Assembly (NCBI GenBank): GCA_027059605.1
Contig: JALSZC010000128.1
Span: forward strand, 1-42,557
Direction of reading: 5' to 3'
Source: Ghiorsea sp.
Lineage (GTDB): Bacteria; Pseudomonadota; Zetaproteobacteria; Mariprofundales; Mariprofundaceae
Length of the DNA stretch: 42,557 nt
Shown: one piece after another, positions 1 through 9,723 of the stretch
Layout: each line of letters opens with the position of its first letter
How positions within the stretch are numbered: the first letter of the stretch is position 1
Notes under the pieces: model-generated
What the model saw: only the letters and a program-made list of their open reading frames with translations
What the model was told of the DNA's origin: nothing
The model's database searches: none
Position numbers and translations under genes: made by a program

Positions 1-766
1 ATAGCCCCAAAAGTGTAATCATAGGTAAAAGCGCATTTTTTAGTGCTAGACGGTAGTGAATAGCTGTTTCCGAAACACCCATGGCGCGGGCGGTGGTAAT
101 ATATTCGCTGCGAATCACATCCAACATGCCTGTACGCATAAAGCGAGACATGCCCGCAAGCCCACCGATAGCGGAGACAAACACAGGCAAAATAAGGTGC
201 TTTAAGAGGTCGAGCTGTTGTTCTAGCCAACCCATTTGTTGCCAGTCGTAGTCATGTATGCCTGAGATGGGTAGCAGTTGCATGTTTACACCCAATGCCA
301 TCATGAGCAAAAGCCCCAGCCAAAAGGAGGGGATGGCAAAGGCTAGGAAGACAAACACGGTTAAACTGCGGTCCAACCATGAATCTTTGCGTACAGCAGA
401 GACTACGCCAATAGGTACGGCAACAATAAGAATCAATGCCATGGCAAGTATGTTAATCCAAAGGGTGACGGGTAAACGCTCAGTGATTTTATCCAGTACA
501 GGACGACCATCCGCAGAAAAGGAGTTACCAAAATCAAAGGTAGCAAGCCTGCTTAACCAATCAAAATACTGAATATATAAGGGTTTATCCAACCCATAAA
601 ACGAGCGTAGGCGCTCAATATCTTGGGCGGATACTTTGGGGTCAAAAGCTTGACCAACCACGGATGGTTCACCCGGAGCAAGGTGCATCATGCCAAAGGA
701 GATGATGGTAATGCCCAGAAGCAGGGGAATCATGCCCATCAGACGTTTGAGTGCGTAAGCTTTCAT
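1..766 (-). CDS. ABC transporter permease, DppB/OppB family (partial, 3' end outside window)
   Basis: The reverse strand from the ATG at 766 reads open to the window edge (about 255 codons). It starts MKAYALKRLMGMIPLLLGI, a first membrane helix typical of DppB/OppB/NikB permeases. It continues with the family's N-terminal pattern (HLAPGEP, then LRSFYGLDKPLYIQY), several hydrophobic helices (for example near residues 100-125 and 130-150), and an EAA-like cytoplasmic loop, EYITTARAMGVSETAIH, which contacts the ATPase subunit. Such permeases form the inner-membrane channel of peptide, nickel or other solute importers; the substrate cannot be read here. An in-frame ATG at 823 lies upstream, but those 19 codons fall in a repeat-like tract, so I prefer 766. 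Neither start has a clear ribosome binding site. The partner permease and ATPase genes should lie beyond position 1. Confidence 0.9.
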   Translation of the reverse strand, partial: MKAYALKRLMGMIPLLLGITIISFGMMHLAPGEPSVVGQAFDPKVSAQDIERLRSFYGLDKPLYIQYFDWLSRLATFDFGNSFSADGRPVLDKITERLPVTLWINILAMALILIVAVPIGVVSAVRKDSWLDRSLTVFVFLAFAIPSFWLGLLLMMALGVNMQLLPISGIHDYDWQQMGWLEQQLDLLKHLILPVFVSAIGGLAGMSRFMRTGMLDVIRSEYITTARAMGVSETAIHYRLALKNALLPMITLLGL

Positions 767-818
767 GGCTGCAAGCGTAAGGGGGGATGGGGGGTTATGC
801 AATGTGCTAATAGTTTTT

Positions 819-885
819 GTCATTTCGACTGAAGCGCAGCGGGGTGGAGAAATCTAAGAGGTGCTTCGACTACGCTCAGCATGAC
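819..885. repeat. Dispersed repeat with GTCAT/ATGAC ends
   Basis: The segment starts GTCATTTCGACTGAAGCGCA and ends GCTTCGACTACGCTCAGCAT plus GAC, so the tips are inverted and the two halves share TTCGACT. Closely similar elements are scattered through many unrelated bacterial genomes. Only this copy was seen in the window. Confidence 0.6.
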
Positions 886-895
886 ATTTATCTTT

Positions 896-1005
896 ATTTT
901 CTTTGTCATCAAAGAAACGAAGCATAAATCCGCAGGATAGCGGGTTTGCGCACTTTAGTGCGGAGCCTGCACTGAGAGGCATGGATGCCTCGAATCAAAG
1001 AAAAT
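896..1005. repeat. Repeat-like unit bounded by inverted ATTTTCTTTG / CAAAGAAAAT
   Basis: A perfect 10-base inverted repeat bounds a 110-base segment. The segment also contains a small internal stem, GCGCAC-TTTA-GTGCG, near 940-955. It resembles CTTTG/CAAAG-rich intergenic repeats known from several proteobacteria. Only one copy was seen here, so repeat status is inferred from its structure. Confidence 0.45.
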
Positions 1006-1129
1006 GCCCTAAATAGCTGCGTGTTTCCTCATTAAAGGCTGGAAGTCGGGCGCAAAACAAAGCATGTGTTTTGCTTTATTCCCCTTCTTCCACCCTTTGC
1101 TTCGGCACAGCTATAGCAGGGGAAACCTC

Positions 1130-1155
1130 GTCATTCCCGCATAGGCGGGAATCCA
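1130..1155. repeat. Short palindromic repeat (GTCATTCCCGC type)
   Basis: GTCATTCCCGC-ATAG-GCGGGAATCC forms a stem. The same core occurs at 22452-22476 upstream of uvrC, so two copies of this widespread family are present in the window. Confidence 0.7.
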
Positions 1156-1167
1156 CTTTATTTATTC

Positions 1168-1187
1168 CTTCGTGTGTTTCGTGGTTC
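1168..1187. repeat. CTTCGTG...TTCGTGG element, copy 1
   Basis: CCTTCGTGTGTTTCGTGGTT resembles the reverse complement of 38166-38184, where it runs into the 3' end of lipB. The word is common between genes in many bacteria. Confidence 0.4.
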
Positions 1188-1264
1188 ATTGATGTTCCTC
1201 TGTATTCTTTGCGGTTTAATGCTTTTACTATAAAAGTGAATTGATGCAATATTTTTATATTTTT

Positions 1265-1281
1265 ATAAGCTACGGCTTATG
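1265..1281 (+). promoter_or_regulatory. Hairpin with UACG loop overlapping the serB start codon
   Basis: ATAAGC (1265-1270), loop TACG (1271-1274) and GCTTAT (1275-1280) form a perfect six-pair stem. A C-G pair closes a UNCG-class tetraloop, a type known to be unusually stable in RNA. The right arm contains the first two bases of the serB ATG (1279-1281), and no Shine-Dalgarno sequence precedes it. The structure could limit initiation; that role is inferred. Confidence 0.4.
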
Positions 1282-2211
1282 TTGAAATCTTATGTATCTG
1301 AAAGCTGTGAACATGTAGCAAATTTACAGCTTTATTTGTCACAAACCTCGCATGATGAAGCCTATGCCAAGGTGGCAGCAGCGATTGAAGGTGCAAGGCT
1401 TGAAGTAACCTCTGCGGTTGAAGTGAATGGAGGTTGGAAGCTTGGCATTTATGGGCAAGGCTCAAGTGGTAAGTTTTTAAGCAAGCAATTTCGCAAACTA
1501 TCTGAAGAAATAGGTATTGATATTGCCTTTGTTGAAGCCAATCCCGTACCAAGCTTAGAAGCACCTGGTATTTTGTTTATGGATATGGATAGCACATTGA
1601 TTCAGTGCGAATGTATTGATGAAATTGCAGATTTCTTAGGTATCAAAAAAGATATTGCAGCTATTACACAGCAGGCCATGGAAGGTAAGTTGGACTTCTC
1701 GGAATCCTTGATTGCTAGGGTGAAGCTATTGGCAGGTTTGGATGAATCAGTGTTAAAACGTGTGTATGACGAACGTATCCGTTTGACCAAGGGTGCTGAA
1801 AACTTAATTAAAGCGGCTCATGAAGCGGGTTGGAAGGTTGGTTTGGTATCGGGTGGGTTCACTTATTTCACGGCTTTGTTACAAGAGCGTTTGGGCTTAG
1901 ATTTCGTGGCAGCCAATACTTTAGAAATTGTAGATGGTAAACTTACGGGGCGTGTGCTTGGTGATATTGTTGATGCCCAAGTAAAAAAAGAACTTTTAAA
2001 GCAACAAAGCGAAGCATGGGGCATTGATTTGGCGGCATCGGTAGCGTTGGGTGATGGGGCGAATGATTTGCCTATGTTAGAGACTGCTGGTGTGGGTATT
2101 GCCTTTCATGCTAAACCCAAAGTGCGTGAGCTTGCGCCGTATGCATTAAGTGATGGTGGTTTAGACCAAGCTTTACATTTACTTACCCCTTATGTTTCAG
2201 ATAACCCATAG
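1279..2211 (+). CDS. serB: Phosphoserine phosphatase
   Basis: SerB hydrolyses O-phospho-L-serine to serine, the last step of serine synthesis, in the cytoplasm. The protein (310 aa) has the HAD-superfamily catalytic motif DMDST at residues 102-106 (nucleophile Asp102, acid/base Asp104), followed by an ECIDEIAD cap segment. Further on are SGGFTYF (motif II) and GDGANDLPML (motif IV, Mg2+ binding). The first 95 residues form a weakly conserved N-terminal domain in the position of the ACT-like domain of longer SerB proteins. The ATG at 1279 has no clear ribosome binding site and sits in a hairpin. def follows 13 bases downstream, so serB probably opens the def-fmt gene run. Confidence 0.95.
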   Translation: MLKSYVSESCEHVANLQLYLSQTSHDEAYAKVAAAIEGARLEVTSAVEVNGGWKLGIYGQGSSGKFLSKQFRKLSEEIGIDIAFVEANPVPSLEAPGILFMDMDSTLIQCECIDEIADFLGIKKDIAAITQQAMEGKLDFSESLIARVKLLAGLDESVLKRVYDERIRLTKGAENLIKAAHEAGWKVGLVSGGFTYFTALLQERLGLDFVAANTLEIVDGKLTGRVLGDIVDAQVKKELLKQQSEAWGIDLAASVALGDGANDLPMLETAGVGIAFHAKPKVRELAPYALSDGGLDQALHLLTPYVSDNP

Positions 2212-2224
2212 AGAGTGAAAAGAT

Positions 2225-2746
2225 ATGACGATTAGGCGAATATTGATTTATCCTGAAGACTGTTTAAAGCAGGTAGCAAAGCCTGTGAAAGTTTTTGATG
2301 ACCCAGCTTTGCACGAGTTGGTGCAGGATATGTTGGATACCATGTATGATGCACCAGGTGTAGGGCTTGCGGCACCGCAAGTTGGTGTGTCGTTGCGTGT
2401 GGCGGTTACTGATGTGGACTGGCGCAGTGAAGAAGCCGAAGGGAAGCGCAATCATAAAGTATGGATTAATCCTGAATTTCTTTGGAAAAGTGAAGAAACG
2501 GATGTGAATGAAGAAGGTTGTTTATCCCTTCCTGAAATTTATGGTGATGTGGAACGCCCGAATGCTGTACGCCTGCGTTGGTATGATTTGAATGGCAAAA
2601 AACACGAAGAAGATTTCACAGGTTTTCAAGCTGTGGCATTGCAACATGAGTTTGACCATTTGGATGGCAAGGTATTTATTGATTACTTTTCGCCGCTTAA
2701 ACGTAAAATGATTATCAAGAAGTTGAAGAAGAAGTACCTATCATGA
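2225..2746 (+). CDS. def: Peptide deformylase
   Basis: Def removes the N-formyl group from the first methionine of new proteins, using a bound metal. All three family motifs are present in the 173 aa: GVGLAAPQVG (motif 1), EEGCLSLPE with the metal-ligand Cys (motif 2) and QHEFDHLDG with the two metal-ligand His and the catalytic Glu (motif 3). Length is normal for the family. A GAGAGTG stretch precedes the ATG. The stop overlaps the fmt start by four bases (ATGA type), the classic def-fmt pair in which deformylase and formyltransferase are made together. Confidence 0.97.
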   Translation: MTIRRILIYPEDCLKQVAKPVKVFDDPALHELVQDMLDTMYDAPGVGLAAPQVGVSLRVAVTDVDWRSEEAEGKRNHKVWINPEFLWKSEETDVNEEGCLSLPEIYGDVERPNAVRLRWYDLNGKKHEEDFTGFQAVALQHEFDHLDGKVFIDYFSPLKRKMIIKKLKKKYLS

Positions 2747-3681
2747 TTAAAGTGGTATTTGCAGGTACACCTGCATTTTCTGTGGGCTGTCTTGATGCTT
2801 TGATGGCTGCTGATGAAGTAGATGTGGTAGGTGTGGTATCTCAACCTGACCGTAAATCGGGTCGTGGCATGAAGCTTACCCCATCACCTGTGAAGAAAGC
2901 AGCCTTGGCAGCAGGTATTGATGTGATTACCCCTGAAAAACTACGGGATAATGATGAAGCCTTGCAATGGTTAAAAGAAAAAGACTGTGATGTGTTGGTG
3001 GTGGTGGCATTTGGCATGATTTTACCTGTGTCATGGCTAAAAACACCTAAAGTTGCGCCGATTAATGTACATGCATCCTTGCTGCCACGTTGGCGAGGGG
3101 CTGCGCCCATTGAACGCGCCTTGCTGGCTGGTGATAGTGAGACGGGTGTATGCATTATGCAGATGGAAGAAGGCTTGGATACAGGTGGTATATACCTTGA
3201 AAAACGTATCCCCATTACGCCTGAAAGCACAGGGCATGCTTTATGGTCAGAACTAGAAATTTTGGGTGCGCAAGCTTTGATAGAAAGCTTGCCTAAAATT
3301 GTTTCAGGTGAGCTACAAGCTAAACCCCAAGATGAAGATGGGGTGACTTATGCTAAGAAAATCACCAATGATGAGCGGGTGGTTGATTGGGCTTTAGATG
3401 CTGAATATATCGAGCGTTTAGTACGTTGTTTTACACCTAAACCAGGGGTACGCACATCCTATCAAGGTAAGATGCTTAAAATCATTGCGGGTGAAGTTCT
3501 TAGTGGTTCAAAACAACAATCAGCAGGTGTTGTGGTTGATGTTAAACAAGGTTTGGATGTAAGCTGTGGAAATGGTCAAGTCTATCGCATCACACAAATT
3601 CAACCTGAAGGTAAAAAAGCCATGAATGCGGCTGATTATTTGCGCGGCACTCAAATAAAAATTGGGGAAGTGCTGGCTTGA
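2743..3681 (+). CDS. fmt: Methionyl-tRNA formyltransferase
   Basis: Fmt transfers a formyl group from 10-formyl-tetrahydrofolate to initiator Met-tRNA. The 312-aa protein starts with the family's VVFAGTPAFS and carries NVHASLLPRWRGAAPIERA, the signature holding the catalytic Asn-His region and the SLLP loop. The C-terminal third (after about residue 205) corresponds to the OB-fold tRNA-binding domain. Length matches E. coli Fmt (about 315 aa). It starts inside the def stop and ends in a TTGA overlap with the next gene, so the three genes are likely translationally coupled. Confidence 0.97.
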   Translation: MIKVVFAGTPAFSVGCLDALMAADEVDVVGVVSQPDRKSGRGMKLTPSPVKKAALAAGIDVITPEKLRDNDEALQWLKEKDCDVLVVVAFGMILPVSWLKTPKVAPINVHASLLPRWRGAAPIERALLAGDSETGVCIMQMEEGLDTGGIYLEKRIPITPESTGHALWSELEILGAQALIESLPKIVSGELQAKPQDEDGVTYAKKITNDERVVDWALDAEYIERLVRCFTPKPGVRTSYQGKMLKIIAGEVLSGSKQQSAGVVVDVKQGLDVSCGNGQVYRITQIQPEGKKAMNAADYLRGTQIKIGEVLA

Positions 3682-4112
3682 AAAAAATTGGTATTGTGCT
3701 TACTGTTGAAAAGGGTGATGTGATTATTCGTGCGCAACGCGACTCATCATGTGGTTCATGTGCAGGTAAAGCAGCCTGCGGAACATTGGGTTCTTGGAAT
3801 CTTAAAGAAAAGAATAAAGATGACTTTGATATTCGTTTGCCCAATACTTTAAATGCCAAAGAAGGCGATATTGTGACGGTAGAAGTACCCGATCAATTGA
3901 TTTTAACAGCAAGTATGATGTTTTATGGTTATCCTGTATTGGCATTTTTGATTGTTGGTGCATTTGCTTTTCAGCTTGCCGAAAGCTTAGAATTATCTGG
4001 TGACTTGTTTTCAGCTATTGGTGGTTTGCTTGGTGCAGGTATAACATGGCTATGGTTAATGAAGCGATCTGAGTGTTTTGAAATGCCAAAAATGGTTGAA
4101 ATTCAAAAGTAA
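3678..4112 (+). CDS. RseC/MucC-family inner-membrane protein
   Basis: This 144-aa protein begins at a TTG that overlaps the fmt stop (TTGA). Residues 1-75 form a soluble domain with the Cys cluster SSCGSCAGKAACG, seen in RseC/MucC and RnfB-associated RseC-like proteins. It then has a short beta-rich stretch ending EGDIVTVEVPD and two membrane helices (about residues 77-100 and 110-130). RseC positively modulates the sigma-E envelope-stress response in gammaproteobacteria and is also linked to redox/Fe-S maturation; the role here is not proven. The next gene is a DegQ-like periplasmic protease, which fits an envelope-quality theme. No rpoE, rseA or rseB is present in the window. Confidence 0.8.
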   Translation: MKKIGIVLTVEKGDVIIRAQRDSSCGSCAGKAACGTLGSWNLKEKNKDDFDIRLPNTLNAKEGDIVTVEVPDQLILTASMMFYGYPVLAFLIVGAFAFQLAESLELSGDLFSAIGGLLGAGITWLWLMKRSECFEMPKMVEIQK

Positions 4113-4219
4113 GAACCCAATATACAAAAAGATTGCCCCCGATTTCATAAAAGATTCATGTTGCGCTTTCAATGTTTTGCGTGCTTGAACTCATGACGAT
4201 AGGAATAAGGAGATAGACC

Positions 4220-5608
4220 TTGAAACAGATGATGAAACCTTTATTGATTGCAATGCTGATGCTGGTGTTGCCACATTTAAGTTATGCAATGCCAGATAGT
4301 TTTGCAGATTTGGCAGCAGAACAAAAAACTTCGGTGGTGAATATTAGTACCACGCAATATGCCAAAGCACCACAGTTGCAAATGCCATTTGGTCATATGC
4401 CAGGCTCGCCATTTGATGACTTTTTTCGCGGCTTTTTGGATCAAATGCCTAAACAAGAGCGTCATGCCTTAGGTACAGGTTTTATTCTTTCTAAAAAGGG
4501 TTATATTGTTACGAACAACCATGTGGTTAAAGATGCAGATGAAATTGTAGTGACTTTAAGTAATGGTCAGGAGCAAGAGGCTGAGTTGATTGGTACTGAC
4601 CCAAAATTAGATTTGGCGTTATTAAAAATTAAGGGCAATGGGTTAAGAGCCGTAAAACTTGGTGATTCCGATAAATTGCGTGTGGGTGATTGGGTAGTTG
4701 CTATTGGTAATCCTTTTGGTTTAGAACAAACTGTGACAGCAGGTATTGTATCGGCAAAAGGTAGGGTGATTGGTTCAGGGCCTTATGATGATTTTATTCA
4801 AACTGATGCCGCGATTAACCCTGGCAACTCAGGTGGTCCATTGTTTAATGTTGATGGTGAGCTTGTGGGTATCAATACAGCTATTTATTCACAAAGCGGT
4901 GGGAATAACGGTATTGGTTTTGCCATTCCGATTAATTTAGCAAAATCAGTATTTAAAGACTTGCGTGAAAATGGGCATGTGCAGCGGGCAAGGTTGGGTG
5001 TGCGTATTCAAGATGTAGATAAAGCAACCATGAAAGCATTGAATCTGCCTAACCGACAAGGTGCTTTGGTGCCTCAGGTTGAAGCAGGCTCTGCGGCTGA
5101 TAAAGCTGGTATTCAGGCTGGTGATGTGATTGTAGCAGTGGATGGCCAAGTGATTCATAAGGCACATGATTTACCAATTAAAATTGCACGTCATCAACCG
5201 GGTGATAGGGTGTTGGTGGAAGTGATTCGTAACGGTAAACGTAAAACAATTCCTGTGATTGTGGAAGAGATGCCTGATGATATGGCAGCACAAAAACAGC
5301 AGCAGAAAACATCGCTTGCTAAACATGGTATTTTGGTGCAACCCTTGACCAAAGCTTTGGCAGAACAACTGCGTACACGAAGTGATAAAGGGGTTGTTGT
5401 GAAGCAAGTTTTGCAAGGTTCGCCTGCAGCCCGAGCTGGTATACAACGTAATGATGTAATTTTACGTATCGATGGGCATGTAATTGATAGTGTTCGTACT
5501 TTTGAGAAGTATGCTAAAAATCTTAGCAAAGGGCATGCGTTACGTGTGCTTCTTGATAGGCGTGGAGACCAAGTTTTTGTGATTGTTGTGCCACCCAAGG
5601 CGAAATAA
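4220..5608 (+). CDS. Periplasmic serine endoprotease, DegP/DegQ (HtrA) family
   Basis: The protein (462 aa) degrades or refolds misfolded envelope proteins. The start is TTG at 4220, preceded by AAGGAG, and gives a signal peptide ending LSYA (about residue 23). The trypsin-like domain carries the catalytic triad: His in TNNHVV, Asp in DPKLDLALLKI and Ser in NPGNSGGPLFN. Two PDZ domains follow, around residues 255-345 (RLGVRIQDV) and 370-455 (GVVVKQVLQGSPAARAGI). The arrangement and length are those of DegQ/DegP/MucD. A 107-base gap separates it from the rseC-like gene, so it may have its own promoter. The stretch after residue 47 is rich in Met/Pro/Phe, corresponding to the flexible LA-loop region of the family. 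DegP, DegQ and MucD cannot be told apart here. Confidence 0.94.
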   Translation: MKQMMKPLLIAMLMLVLPHLSYAMPDSFADLAAEQKTSVVNISTTQYAKAPQLQMPFGHMPGSPFDDFFRGFLDQMPKQERHALGTGFILSKKGYIVTNNHVVKDADEIVVTLSNGQEQEAELIGTDPKLDLALLKIKGNGLRAVKLGDSDKLRVGDWVVAIGNPFGLEQTVTAGIVSAKGRVIGSGPYDDFIQTDAAINPGNSGGPLFNVDGELVGINTAIYSQSGGNNGIGFAIPINLAKSVFKDLRENGHVQRARLGVRIQDVDKATMKALNLPNRQGALVPQVEAGSAADKAGIQAGDVIVAVDGQVIHKAHDLPIKIARHQPGDRVLVEVIRNGKRKTIPVIVEEMPDDMAAQKQQQKTSLAKHGILVQPLTKALAEQLRTRSDKGVVVKQVLQGSPAARAGIQRNDVILRIDGHVIDSVRTFEKYAKNLSKGHALRVLLDRRGDQVFVIVVPPKAK

Positions 5609-5689
5609 TTTATTTTATCACAAATTGTGACATGAAAGAGCTGTTTCTTCTGTGATGATGTGTGTGGATAAAGATAGAATATTTTTAGG

Positions 5690-5716
5690 AAAGTACGGGC
5701 GGAGTGTCCGTACTTT
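5690..5716 (+). terminator. Stem-loop downstream of the degQ-like gene
   Basis: AAAGTACGG (5690-5698) pairs perfectly with CCGTACTTT (5708-5716) around a nine-base loop. Only a short T run follows (TTTTC), so it is a weak intrinsic terminator or an RNA-stabilising 3' hairpin. It lies 81 bases after the stop. Confidence 0.5.
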
Positions 5717-5792
5717 TCATTCGTAGCTTTGAAGATGAGCGTCCTTGTTGAGGACAGTGAGATTGTAGTATTAAGAAAGGCAAAAGAGGGAA

Positions 5793-8323
<2,531 letters not shown>

Positions 8324-8340
8324 CTTAAAAGGTAAGTAAT

Positions 8341-8364
8341 AAAAAAGGCTTCCGAAGAAGCCTT
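8341..8364 (-). terminator. Rho-independent terminator of rpsT
   Basis: AAGGCTTC (8345-8352), loop CGAA and GAAGCCTT (8357-8364) form a perfect eight-pair stem. Read on the minus strand the stem is followed by a run of six T, 24 bases after the rpsT stop. On the plus strand there is no T run, so it mainly serves rpsT. Confidence 0.85.
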
Positions 8365-8387
8365 ATGAATATAATCAGTGGTTTGTA

Positions 8388-8654
8388 TTAAGCCTTGATT
8401 GTTTTGATTCTAGCATTCAAACGAGATACGCTACGTGACGCAGTTTTAGCGTGTAGAACACCTTTGCGACCAGCACGTGCTAACAATGACGTTGCTTTAA
8501 CCATAGCTTCATTGGCTGATTGTTGGTCGCCAGCTTCAATTGCTTGGTGTACGCGTTTAATTGCTGTACGCATAGTAGATTTTTGAGCGCGGTTTTTATC
8601 GCGTTTTTTGATGTCTTGACGGGCGCGTTTTAAAGCTGAAACATGATTAGCCAA
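8388..8654 (-). CDS. rpsT: 30S ribosomal protein S20
   Basis: S20 binds 16S rRNA early in small-subunit assembly. The 88-aa product is a Lys/Arg-rich, all-helical protein starting MANHVSALKRARQ and carrying NRAQKSTMRTAIKR, both hallmarks of bS20. The start is TTG (8652-8654), eight bases after a strong CAGGAG ribosome binding site; no ATG is available nearby. E. coli rpsT also begins with UUG, and S20 represses its own translation there, so the weak codon may have a regulatory role here too (inference). The gene stands alone, with a consensus-like promoter upstream and an intrinsic terminator downstream. Confidence 0.97.
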   Translation of the reverse strand: MANHVSALKRARQDIKKRDKNRAQKSTMRTAIKRVHQAIEAGDQQSANEAMVKATSLLARAGRKGVLHAKTASRSVSRLNARIKTIKA

Positions 8655-8720
8655 TTTGTAGTTCTCCTGAGTGCTAATGAAAGCAATACTTATATATAGT
8701 TCAAGTCTAAATTTTCGCGA

Positions 8721-8748
8721 AATATACTTCGCAGTATCTTAGTGTCAA
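8721..8748 (-). promoter_or_regulatory. Sigma-70-type promoter of rpsT
   Basis: On the minus strand, TTGACA (8748-8743) is followed after 16 bases by TATATT (8726-8721). The -35 box is perfect and the -10 box differs from consensus at one position. It lies about 70 bases upstream of the rpsT start codon. Confidence 0.65.
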
Positions 8749-8823
8749 TAGTGGAATGTGTGGTTTCATGTAATTTTAATAATTGCTGGACGAGCTTGTT
8801 TGTTGCGGTTATAAATCCGCCCC

Positions 8824-9489
8824 ATGAAAAAAGTAATTATAGCACCCTCAATTTTATCGGCAGATTTTGCCAACCTAGAAAAAGAAATTAAAGCCATCGA
8901 TGAAGGTGGTTGTGATTGGGTTCACGTTGATGTCATGGATGGTACATTTGTGCCACCTATCACCATTGGCGATAATATCGTGAAAGCCATTCGTCCACAT
9001 ACTAAAAAAGTCTTGGATGTTCACCTAATGGTTGAGCATCCAGAAACACAGGTTGAAGCTTTCGCTAAAGCTGGAGCGGATATGATTACCGTGCATCAAG
9101 AGGTATGTGTGCACTTAGAGCGTACGTTACAACTGATTCGATCTTTAGGTTGTAAGGCTGGTGTTGCGCTTTGTCCTTCAACGCCAGTTTCAACAATAAA
9201 AAATGTATTACATTGCACGGATTTGATTTTATTGATGAGTGTAAACCCTGGTTATGGCGGGCAGTCATACATTCATGCGGTTACAGATAAAATTAAAGAA
9301 GCGCGTGCGATGTTGGACGCTGCTGGTTCAAGTGCCTTTTTGCATGTGGATGGTGGTGTGAGTCCGAAAACGATTGAAGAAGTTTCTGGCGCAGGTGCAG
9401 ACTGCTTTGTAGCAGGTTCGGCGGTGTATAATACGCCAGATTATGCAGCAGCGATTGCTGAGCTTAGAGGCATAGCGTCCCAAGTATAA
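8824..9489 (+). CDS. rpe: Ribulose-phosphate 3-epimerase
   Basis: Rpe interconverts ribulose 5-phosphate and xylulose 5-phosphate in the pentose phosphate pathway and the Calvin cycle. The 221-aa TIM barrel has the family signatures APSILSADF, HVDVMDGTFVPPITIG (metal-binding His and catalytic Asp), LDVHLMVEHPE, SVNPGYGGQ and VDGGVS (second catalytic Asp). In an autotroph it would serve CO2 fixation, but no other Calvin genes are here. No Shine-Dalgarno sequence precedes the ATG, and a TATAAA box lies only nine bases upstream of it (see findings). A terminator follows, so the gene appears monocistronic. Confidence 0.96.
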   Translation: MKKVIIAPSILSADFANLEKEIKAIDEGGCDWVHVDVMDGTFVPPITIGDNIVKAIRPHTKKVLDVHLMVEHPETQVEAFAKAGADMITVHQEVCVHLERTLQLIRSLGCKAGVALCPSTPVSTIKNVLHCTDLILLMSVNPGYGGQSYIHAVTDKIKEARAMLDAAGSSAFLHVDGGVSPKTIEEVSGAGADCFVAGSAVYNTPDYAAAIAELRGIASQV

Positions 9490-9517
9490 ATTAACATATA
9501 TTAATATTTTATCATGT

Positions 9518-9547
9518 AAAAAAAGCTTGTTTTATAAGCCTTTTTTA
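9518..9547 (+). terminator. Rho-independent terminator of rpe
   Basis: An A run plus GCTT (9518-9528) pairs with AAGC (9536-9539) and a T run (9541-9546) across a seven-base loop, with one bulged C. It lies about 30 bases after the rpe stop and insulates the act operon from rpe. Confidence 0.75.
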
Positions 9548-9571
9548 TTTTTTGGTAGAGATATATGAATA

Positions 9572-9682
9572 CAGATTAAAAGTAAGGTTATTTTTTTCTT
9601 GCCTAATCTGTTTGGTTTTGTAACTTGCGCACACATGATTTTGGTGACTATGTTACATTGGTTTTATTGGTTGACTGGTCAA
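9572..9682 (+). promoter_or_regulatory. Inverted repeats in the leader of the act operon
   Basis: The 234 bases between rpe and actA contain three inverted repeats: CAGATTA (9572-9578) / TAATCTG (9604-9610), TGTAAC (9619-9624) / GTTACA (9652-9657), and the compact palindrome TTGAC-TG-GTCAA (9671-9682), 41 bases before the actA ATG. A possible promoter is TTGCGC near 9624-9629 with CTATGT 17 bases on. None matches a regulator site I can name, so operator function is an inference. Confidence 0.35.
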
Positions 9683-9723
9683 GTTTATTTTTGCTGTTTT
9701 TTGAATAGGGGAGAGTTTATTAT

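Larger units (their letters stand above)
767..1278. other. 512-bp gene-free region rich in dispersed repeats
   Basis: No credible gene is seen on either strand. The interval holds a repeat with GTCAT/ATGAC ends (819-885), a unit bounded by ATTTTCTTTG/CAAAGAAAAT (896-1005), a short GTCATTCCCGC...GCGGGAATCC palindrome (1130-1155) and a CTTCGTG...TTCGTGG element (1168-1187). It ends with a hairpin over the serB start. The permease is read leftward and serB rightward, so this is a divergent intergenic region that should hold both promoters. I could not identify a convincing -35/-10 pair. Confidence 0.7.

Noticed and set aside
258-832. Two forward ORFs of 104 and 69 codons
   Set aside because: They are antisense to the ABC permease, whose reverse-strand reading has strong family motifs; the forward translations look like nothing.
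5690-5716. Strong intrinsic terminator
   Set aside because: The stem is perfect but the following T run is too short, so it is recorded only as a weak terminator or stabilising hairpin.
9490-9723. Small RNA or riboswitch upstream of actA
   Set aside because: Inverted repeats are present, but no known riboswitch core could be recognised.
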